DNA of 64,000 nt from Nocardia niwae NBRC 108934 = DSM 45340 (GTDB lineage: Bacteria > Actinomycetota > Actinomycetes > Mycobacteriales > Mycobacteriaceae): NCBI RefSeq assembly GCF_001613465.1, contig NZ_BDCK01000049.1, forward strand, positions 1 through 64,000. Reading direction: 5' to 3'. Below the pieces are notes generated by a model, which was not told where the DNA came from, did not search any database, and saw only the letters and a program-made list of their open reading frames with translations. Made by a program: the position numbers and the translations under genes. Shown here piece after piece: positions 58,191-64,000 of the stretch (within the stretch, counting starts at the first letter, position 1; the number at the start of each line of letters is the position of its first letter).

Positions 58191-59897
58191 CTACTTGGCG
58201 TCGCCGTAGCATTCCACCACCGCCGTTGTGCACGGAAACCGAACCGGTGTCGGTCCGAACGCCAGCCGACCTGCGGTATCGGCCGCGGTGGCGATCATTT
58301 CGGCGACCGTCGTCGCCTCCTCCGACGGGCAGTGCACCATCACCTCGTCGTGCTGGAAGAAGACCAGCTCGGCACGGAGCCCGGCACGAGACATCGCCTG
58401 GCGCAGGGCCGCCAGGACCAGCAGGGCCCAGTCGGCGGCGCTACCCTGTACCACGAAGTTACGAGTGAAGCGGCCGCGGGCACGCGCCGCCGAGGTGCCG
58501 CCGTACTCGCCGAGTTCCTCCCGCGACAGGTCCTGCTCGTCGGGCGACGCGGCCGATACCGGCGGGCACGTCCGCCCCAGCCACGTACGCACCAGACGTC
58601 CCGCCGCACCGGCACGCGCCGCGTCGTCGACATAGGCCACCGCGTCCGGATAGCGGCGACGCAGACCGGCCAAGTGGGTCAGGGCATCGCCGGAGGTTTG
58701 ACCGTAGATGGCGCCCAAGAGGGCGAGTTTCGCTTGCGCGCGATCGCCGTCGAAGCCACGGGCCGCCAGATCCGCGTACAGATCCTCCCTTCGACCGGCC
58801 ACCTCCATCAGCCCTGGATCGCGCGAGACCGCGGCGAGTATCCGTGGCTCCATCTGGTCGGCGTCGGCGACCACAAGCCGCCAGCCCGGATCAGCGCGTA
58901 TCGCCCGGCGGATCACTTTCGGGATCTGCAGGGCCCCACCACCATTGGTGGTCCAGCGGCCTGAAACAGTGCCGCCGGGCAGGTATTCGGGACGAAAGCG
59001 GCCGCCGTGCACCCACTGCTCGAGCCAGGACCAGCCGTGGGCGGTATACAAGCGATACAGCGACTTGTAGGCCAGCAGTGGCGCCACCGCGGGGTGATCG
59101 ATGCGTTGGAGTTCCCATTTCCGCGTGGAAGACAACTCGATTCCGGCGCGGGCGAAGGCCTCGAGGATATCGTTGGGCGAGTCCGGACGGACCCGCACTC
59201 CGTTGCCGAAAGCCCGCGAGACTTCTTCGGCCAACTCCGCCATCCGGCGCGGCTGCGACCCGCCCGGATAGCGCTCGCCGAGCAGCGTGTCCAGCAACTC
59301 GCGGTGAACGTCCGCGCGCCACGGGATCCCCGACCGCGACATCTCCGCGGCAACCAGCATGCCCGCCGATTCGGCGGCGAGCAGCAGTCGCATCCGCTCC
59401 GGATGCTCGGTGACCGTCGTCCGGGCGATCTGACCCGCGTAGACCTCCACCAGGGCGGTGAGGTCATTCGTACCGGCCGGGAGCGGCACCGGGCCCGGCT
59501 CGAACAACGACGGCTGGCTCTCGGCGGCCCGGGCGGGGGCATCCGGCGGAACGGGCAGATTGTGCAGGCGAGCCCAAGCGGCCGCCAGCGAACGAGGCTG
59601 ACCCGACTGCCCCTCCTCATGTCCGATCAGCAATGCCTCCGCGGCCTCTACGTCGTAGCAGCGCTCGACCCGCACGCCCGCCGCCAGCAGGGGGCGGTAG
59701 ATCGCGGCGGTGGACCGCCACACCCACCGCTCCACCTCGGGGCGAGAACGCACCGCCTCGGCGATCGACGGCTCGTAGACCACCGCCCCAGCGGGCCGCC
59801 CGTCCGAATCGAGTGGACACAGATACGCGCCCCCCTCGCCCGATTCCGCCACCGCCCATCTCACGTCCCCGAGTCTGGCACCGGTGTCCGACACCAT
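58191..59897 (-). CDS. family A DNA polymerase without 5' nuclease (PolA-like)
   Basis: A 568-aa protein. The C-terminal half is a Pol I-type polymerase. Motif A is VVADADQMEPRILAAVS (Asp metal ligand), motif B RAQAKLALLGAIYGQTSGD (Lys and Tyr-Gly), motif C FFQHDEVMVHCP (His-Asp-Glu), with thumb/palm link GGTVSGRWTTNGGGALQIPK. The N-terminal 200 residues take the place of the 3'-5' exonuclease domain but do not show clear Asp-Glu motifs, so proofreading is doubtful. No 5'-nuclease domain is present, so it cannot replace full PolA. ATG 59897. Actinobacteria often carry this second polymerase; its physiological role is unclear. Confidence 0.88.
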   Translation of the reverse strand: MVSDTGARLGDVRWAVAESGEGGAYLCPLDSDGRPAGAVVYEPSIAEAVRSRPEVERWVWRSTAAIYRPLLAAGVRVERCYDVEAAEALLIGHEEGQSGQPRSLAAAWARLHNLPVPPDAPARAAESQPSLFEPGPVPLPAGTNDLTALVEVYAGQIARTTVTEHPERMRLLLAAESAGMLVAAEMSRSGIPWRADVHRELLDTLLGERYPGGSQPRRMAELAEEVSRAFGNGVRVRPDSPNDILEAFARAGIELSSTRKWELQRIDHPAVAPLLAYKSLYRLYTAHGWSWLEQWVHGGRFRPEYLPGGTVSGRWTTNGGGALQIPKVIRRAIRADPGWRLVVADADQMEPRILAAVSRDPGLMEVAGRREDLYADLAARGFDGDRAQAKLALLGAIYGQTSGDALTHLAGLRRRYPDAVAYVDDAARAGAAGRLVRTWLGRTCPPVSAASPDEQDLSREELGEYGGTSAARARGRFTRNFVVQGSAADWALLVLAALRQAMSRAGLRAELVFFQHDEVMVHCPSEEATTVAEMIATAADTAGRLAFGPTPVRFPCTTAVVECYGDAK

Positions 59898-60119
59898 CGG
59901 CAGCGCTTCGTCGCGTCGCCGGGCTGTTTCACTGGATCGCACCGCAGGCCGGCCCTCCAACCCTCGTGGGGCAGGCGGGACAGAATCCGGCAACCGATGA
60001 TTCCACCGGTTCGACGAACTGGACGCGGACCCCGGCGCTGGACGGGGTACGTCCGTTCCCAGGCATACCCCGTCCGCAATCGGCGCTCAGCGCGGTGTCG
60101 CTCCAGCGCGCTGCCGGCC

Positions 60120-61010
60120 TCAGCCGAGCGTGCGGGTGAGGAAGTCGCGGATCAGTGCGGCGATCTCGGTGCCGTGCGTTTCCAGGGCGAAGTGGCCTGC
60201 GTTCAGCAGGTGCAGTTCGGCGTCCGGCAGATCGCGCAGGTAGGCGCGCGCGCCGTCGGCTCCGAAGATCTCGTCGTGCTCGCCCCAGGTGATCAGGACA
60301 GGAGGCCGGTGCTCGGCGAAGTACTTCTGGAACTCGGGGTAGCGATCGAGGTTCAGTTTGTAGTCGGCGAAGAGCTGCAGTTGAATCTCTTTGTTGCCCG
60401 GACGATCCAGGTAGTGCTGATCCAAGGTCCAGGTGTCGGGGCTGATCCGCGTCAGCCGGTCAGCCGGTACGCCATGGGTGTACTGCCATTTCGTGGCGTC
60501 GAGTTCGAGCAGCTTACGCACCTCGGGCTCATGTGCCGCCCGGTCGTTGGCATGTGCGAACAGCACCTCCCAGAACGGGGTGAAGCCCTCCAGGTAGGCG
60601 TTGCCGCTCTGGGTGATGATCGCGGTGACACGGTCCGGATTGCGGGAGGCGATGCGCAACCCGATCGGTGCGCCGTAGTCCTGAATGTAGAGGGCGAACC
60701 GCTGAACGCCCAAGACGTCCAACAGCTCCGAGGTGATCTCGGTGAGCTTCTCGAAGCTGTAGTCGAAGGCGAGCACGGACGGCATGGCCGACTGTCCGAA
60801 CCCGATGTGGTCCGGCGCGATCAGATGATAATCCGCGGCCAGCTCCGGCAGCAGATTGCGGAACATCGCCGAACTCGTCGGAAAGCCGTGCAGGAGCACG
60901 AGCGTCGGTTTGCTCGGATCTCCCGCCTCGCGGTAGAAGACCGGCAGGCCTTGGACCTCGACGGTGTTGTGACGTACTGCGTTCACTGTGTTTCTCCTAG
61001 TCGTGTTCAT
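60120..61010 (-). CDS. epoxide hydrolase/haloalkane dehalogenase-like alpha/beta hydrolase
   Basis: A 296-aa alpha/beta hydrolase with an aspartate nucleophile. The oxyanion-side motif is LLHGFPTSS (about 40-47) and the elbow is YIQDYGAPIG (Asp111). Late acid and base are in ITWGEHDEIFG and NAGHFALETHG. The cap domain has WEVLFAHAND. The Asp elbow places it with epoxide hydrolases and haloalkane dehalogenases; the cap lacks a signature that separates the two. A 28-bp near-perfect inverted repeat lies about 100 bp upstream (61113-61140), so the gene is probably repressed by an unlinked regulator. Confidence 0.86.
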   Translation of the reverse strand: MNTTRRNTVNAVRHNTVEVQGLPVFYREAGDPSKPTLVLLHGFPTSSAMFRNLLPELAADYHLIAPDHIGFGQSAMPSVLAFDYSFEKLTEITSELLDVLGVQRFALYIQDYGAPIGLRIASRNPDRVTAIITQSGNAYLEGFTPFWEVLFAHANDRAAHEPEVRKLLELDATKWQYTHGVPADRLTRISPDTWTLDQHYLDRPGNKEIQLQLFADYKLNLDRYPEFQKYFAEHRPPVLITWGEHDEIFGADGARAYLRDLPDAELHLLNAGHFALETHGTEIAALIRDFLTRTLG

Positions 61011-61112
61011 CGAACGGACACTCGGGGTCGGTCGCAGGTCGGCGCGGATGCCGAACGGCCGGCGTGGTAGCGGATGTGTCGCCGATCCGGCTTCGCGCCA
61101 CCTACCACCTTC

Positions 61113-61140
61113 TAACCTCTGAAATAGCTTTCAGTGGTTA
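61113..61140. promoter_or_regulatory. 28-bp inverted-repeat operator upstream of the hydrolase
   Basis: Arms TAACCTCTGAAA and TTTCAGTGGTTA (11 of 12 bp paired) with a TAGC centre lie 103 bp before the hydrolase ATG. Structure and length suit a TetR, HxlR or MarR dimer. No candidate regulator gene is adjacent. Confidence 0.7.
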
Positions 61141-61311
61141 AGAGTGATCGCATGGGACTAACCTGTCAACGTGACATAGATGGTTATCGACAGGGGAATA
61201 TCTTCACCACCGAACAGCAACCTCCCCGCACGGGAGCCCGATGCCCACAACCGCACCGGAAACCGCTGCTACTGATCGACCGGAACCGATGGCCGCGGCC
61301 ATGGCGGACCG

Positions 61312-62457
61312 CTATCCGCGCGCGACACCGGCTATTGTGTCCTTTGTTCCGGCGATCTCGTCCATCAGCATCCGCAGTGTGAGTGAGTGCTTCTCGGGCG
61401 GAAGCGCATCCAACGCGTTACGCGCCGTTCGGACGCCCTCGGCTCGATCACCGGCTGTCACCAGCATCAGACCCCGGTGCATCTCCAGATGTGTCGCGAA
61501 ACGCGGCAGTTCGGCCGGAAGTTCTCTTCGCGCTTGCTCCTGGGCTGTCACCGCCGATTTCTCATCCCCGAGCCGCGCGGCCAGCAAGGAGAGAAACACG
61601 TTCATGCGCCACCACGGGACCGCGTAATCAGAGGTTTGCTCATACGAGCCGGACTTGTCGAACACCCGGCGTCCCTCTTCCACGAGAGCACGCCCTGTCC
61701 CGTGGTCGCCGCGCAGCACTGCCGCGTGCGCCTTGCCCATGATCGCGTTGAGACGCCCCAAGCTGGGCTTGTCCGACAGCGATAGTGCTTGGTCGGCGAA
61801 GAGATCCGCGACCGGCAGCGCCGCACCTTCATAGCCGAGGGCAATAGCTGCCCGCCCGCGCACCCATACTCGGGTCTGCTCGTCCTCGGAGCGGTCTGCG
61901 GCCTCAGCGGCCATGCGATACCAGGTGACCGCCTTGGTGCCGTCCGCCCCCGGGAACGTTTTCGCGTACAGGGTCATCAGCCGGGCCGCCGTTGCCCACA
62001 TCCGCGGGCTGTCCAGCTGCTGTTGCAGGATCGCCAGGTCGATGGCCAGGCGTCGTTGAATATCCGCCGCACCCAACGACATGTAGTCCGTGCCATAGGC
62101 GCTGAGCTTCGCCTGCCATGTCTCGGTATTCGGCCCGGCATGATCCAACCGCGCCGAGAATCCAGCCGCCAGCAGATCCGATGCCACTACCGGCGCGATG
62201 CTGGTCGCGGCCACCTGAGCCAGGAACGTCCGTCTGTTCATGCCATCGTCCTCGAAAACAGCCAGAGGCACGTCCAGCACGGCCGATAGATGGCGTAGCC
62301 AGAACCGGCTGGGCACCGTGTCTCCGTTCTCCCAACGCCTCGAGATGTACTCCCGAGAAATACTTGCCCCCGAGTGGACGGCCAGCTCGTCCGCCAGCCG
62401 CCCCTGCGACCATCCCCGAGCCTTCCGAAGCTCACGGATCAACTCGCCCACACCCAT
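61312..62457 (-). CDS. XRE-family regulator with TPR-like helical domain
   Basis: A 381-aa protein. The helix-turn-helix is at about 4-60 (LIRELRKARGWSQGRLADELA ... SREYISRWENGDTVPS). A characteristic NRRTFLAQVAATSIAP segment is at about 73-88, followed by a long repeat of short helices (TYMSLGAADIQRRLAIDL, AARLMTLYAKTFPGADG, and so on) of TPR-like type. This build is common in actinobacterial regulators near biosynthetic or defence islands. GGTG precedes the ATG only weakly. It is unlinked to the hydrolase 300 bp away. Ligand unknown. Confidence 0.85.
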   Translation of the reverse strand: MGVGELIRELRKARGWSQGRLADELAVHSGASISREYISRRWENGDTVPSRFWLRHLSAVLDVPLAVFEDDGMNRRTFLAQVAATSIAPVVASDLLAAGFSARLDHAGPNTETWQAKLSAYGTDYMSLGAADIQRRLAIDLAILQQQLDSPRMWATAARLMTLYAKTFPGADGTKAVTWYRMAAEAADRSEDEQTRVWVRGRAAIALGYEGAALPVADLFADQALSLSDKPSLGRLNAIMGKAHAAVLRGDHGTGRALVEEGRRVFDKSGSYEQTSDYAVPWWRMNVFLSLLAARLGDEKSAVTAQEQARRELPAELPRFATHLEMHRGLMLVTAGDRAEGVRTARNALDALPPEKHSLTLRMLMDEIAGTKDTIAGVARG

Positions 62458-62643
62458 AGGCCGATCATCTCCCGGCTAGGCAGAGCGTGGAAGGATTAGC
62501 GCCAGCTACAGCCGGTATGGCATGGATGCACCGTGCGGGTGAACAGGCGTTTATAGCGGGTCCACATCACCGACCAGAATCCGACAGATCGATCGGGGAC
62601 TCGCATCGCGAACAGGCCCCCGCTCGTCAACAGTGGCGGGCAG

Positions 62644-63210
62644 TCAGCGTGTCCGCGACCACCTGTCGACAAGGGTCTTCCATGCGAGCGCCCAAGGGAA
62701 CTGGTCTATGTACCGTTCTCCCGTCCCGGGATCATGTTGGCGGTATACGTTGTCGCCGACGAGAACGGTTACACCCCATCGTTCGAGCTTCGCCATCGCT
62801 TCCTGTACCGCAGGAAACCTGATCTGTGCCCAGTTCGAGAACGGCATTGCGACGATGGGCAGCTGCTTGCCCACACCTTCGACCAACAGTCCCAGCGGCA
62901 GAGTGTCCGAGATCCCGGCCGCCCATTTGGCCAGCGAGTTGCAGGTGATCGGAGCGACGATCATCGCGTCTGGAGGTGGCAGCACGTCTGGCGCGTCGGG
63001 GTCTTTGTACTTGCTGCGAACTGTGTGACCGGTCAGTGCGGCCAGCCCATCAGCGTCGATGAATCGCCGACCGTCCGGGGAGGCGATGACGCAGACATCC
63101 CAGGCGTCACGTTGAGCCAATTCGACCAGTTTGCCGACATCGCGCGCAGCGGGTGAACCCGTCACGAGCGCGTACAGTACCGGGCTGCGGTGTGCGTTCG
63201 TCTCTTCCAT
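62644..63210 (-). CDS. flavoprotein (phosphopantothenoylcysteine decarboxylase-like fold)
   Basis: A 188-aa HFCD-family flavoprotein. The N-terminal VLYALVTGSPAARDVGKLV (nucleotide-binding turn) is followed by ADAMIVAPITCNSLAKWAAGISDTLP (about 80-105, where FMN is held and the family has P-x-x-x-N-x-x-x-K-x-A-x-G-x-x-D-N/T-L). The length suits a stand-alone flavoprotein. Genes of this type sit beside XRE regulators in actinobacteria and their substrate is unknown. It starts 4 bp after the upstream HTH-type gene's stop, so they are co-transcribed. Confidence 0.85.
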   Translation of the reverse strand: MEETNAHRSPVLYALVTGSPAARDVGKLVELAQRDAWDVCVIASPDGRRFIDADGLAALTGHTVRSKYKDPDAPDVLPPPDAMIVAPITCNSLAKWAAGISDTLPLGLLVEGVGKQLPIVAMPFSNWAQIRFPAVQEAMAKLERWGVTVLVGDNVYRQHDPGTGERYIDQFPWALAWKTLVDRWSRTR

Positions 63211-63214
63211 CGGC

Positions 63215-64000
63215 TCAGCCCTTCACCCCGCACCACGCCGCGAAGTTCGCCAAGCTGTTGGTGGTGCGCGCGTCACGCGCTGCCAACGCGTGCACCGTCT
63301 CGTGAACTTGCGGGTGGTAGCGGGTCAACTGGGGCGCGATCCGTCGCGCCTGATTCAACGAATCCAGCGCACGCCGCCGATCGCCATGCAGCAGCCACGC
63401 CCGCGACAGATCGATCCAGTAGTGTCCGCTGCGGCTCGGTGCCGTGTCAGCCGGGAGGCGAATGCCGTCAGCTCTCGACACAGCCGTGGTGCCGTCACAC
63501 AGTTCGACCGGCACCGCAACACGATGAATATCGACGTTTGCCGCGCCGAACTTCGTCCCGTAATGGTTTGCTGCCTCGTGTGACGGCACCGCCAGATCAC
63601 CAGCCGCGCGCAAGTGCTCGTCGGCGAGTTCACCGTCGCCACTTCGCGCCGCCAAGACCGAGGCCCGTAGGTGCAGAGCGCCGCGGACCGCTGATGAACT
63701 GGAGCCCCTCGGCGCCAAGTCGACGAGTGCTGCCGCCCGGTCGATGCTGCGCAACCCTGCGTTGTACGACCCATCGAACAGCAGGATCAGAGCGTGGTTC
63801 CACTCACTTATAGCCGCGCGCAGCGGATCTCCGCCGAGGGATGCCGCACGCCTCGCGCGCTCATCCGCTAAGTGCGCCAAGTCGAGATGCCCTAGCCGAT
63901 ACAGGGCTACGACAGCGTAAGAGTAGGCAGCAGAGAGCAATTCGAACACTTCTGCGCGATCTGAGGCCGCGACATCATGACTAGCCCGATGCAGGTGGCG
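63215..64000 (-). CDS. C-terminal part of an XRE/TPR-type regulator (runs off window)
   Basis: The visible 261 codons are open to the window edge, so the gene begins outside. The translation has TPR-like helix pairs (LSAAYSYAVVALYRLGHLDLAHLADERARRAAS, ALHLRASVLAARSGDGELADEHLRAAGDLA, LDSLNQARRIAPQLTRYHPQVHETVHALAARDARTTNSLANFAAWCGVKG), which is the usual C-terminus of actinobacterial XRE regulators. The end is intact. It sits 4 bp before the flavoprotein gene and probably controls or partners it. Confidence 0.75.
   Translation of the reverse strand, partial: RHLHRASHDVAASDRAEVFELLSAAYSYAVVALYRLGHLDLAHLADERARRAASLGGDPLRAAISEWNHALILLFDGSYNAGLRSIDRAAALVDLAPRGSSSSAVRGALHLRASVLAARSGDGELADEHLRAAGDLAVPSHEAANHYGTKFGAANVDIHRVAVPVELCDGTTAVSRADGIRLPADTAPSRSGHYWIDLSRAWLLHGDRRRALDSLNQARRIAPQLTRYHPQVHETVHALAARDARTTNSLANFAAWCGVKG

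Overview
This is a high-GC actinobacterial chromosome segment, most likely from Nocardia or a close mycolic-acid relative. The strongest evidence is a left-hand block (about 0.1-16.2 kb) whose gene order matches the Mycobacterium tuberculosis Rv3200c-Rv3193c neighbourhood: TrkA-type K+ channel, NudC, mycoredoxin, UvrD2, WhiB7, ABC1 kinase, ThiF-like protein, zinc metalloprotease family protein, PDZ/Lon-like protease and the large UPF0182 membrane protein. A three-gene MarR operon (SRPBCC, EVE, MarR) sits inside that block between mycoredoxin and uvrD2.

From 16.2 to 20.6 kb lie a resuscitation-promoting factor, an initiator tRNA-Met, a four-gene cobalt nitrile hydratase/thiocyanate hydrolase operon with 4-bp overlaps throughout, and a two-domain glyoxalase-fold protein. 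CRP-like sites precede both the rpf gene and the hydrolase operon. From 21 to 27.3 kb come a NarL-type two-component pair, a sterol desaturase-family hydroxylase, a divergent ketosteroid-isomerase-like/steroid reductase-like pair flanking a KstR-type operator, and a TIGR01777 epimerase. From 28.1 to 31.3 kb there is a probable light/oxidative-damage module: a MerR regulator with a B12-binding-like domain, divergent from a secreted lipocalin and a photolyase.

The 32-37 kb stretch looks like a zone of gene decay. It holds a galE remnant, a secreted-protein ORF cut short inside a 31-bp palindrome, a response regulator that has lost almost all of its receiver domain beside an intact histidine kinase, and the C-terminal tail of a GT39-type glycosyltransferase. 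Intact genes there include a PIG-L deacetylase and a methyltransferase.

From 38 to 49.7 kb are a mycofactocin-type SDR, a STAS protein, a DoxX protein with thirteen 11-residue repeats, and a catabolic operon on the minus strand (flavin monooxygenase, serine hydrolase, Zn-alcohol dehydrogenase, acyl-CoA ligase, amidohydrolase, alpha/beta hydrolase). That operon faces a TetR regulator across a near-perfect 29-bp operator.

The right part (50-64 kb) has a low-complexity DUF6319-like protein, a diguanylate cyclase, galactokinase with a sodium:solute symporter, an SRPBCC protein with a Gly/Thr/Pro repeat tail, a family A DNA polymerase without 5' nuclease, an epoxide-hydrolase-like protein with its own operator, and an XRE/flavoprotein/XRE-like group that runs off the window edge. 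All functional calls rest on motif recognition and synteny knowledge; no database search was run.
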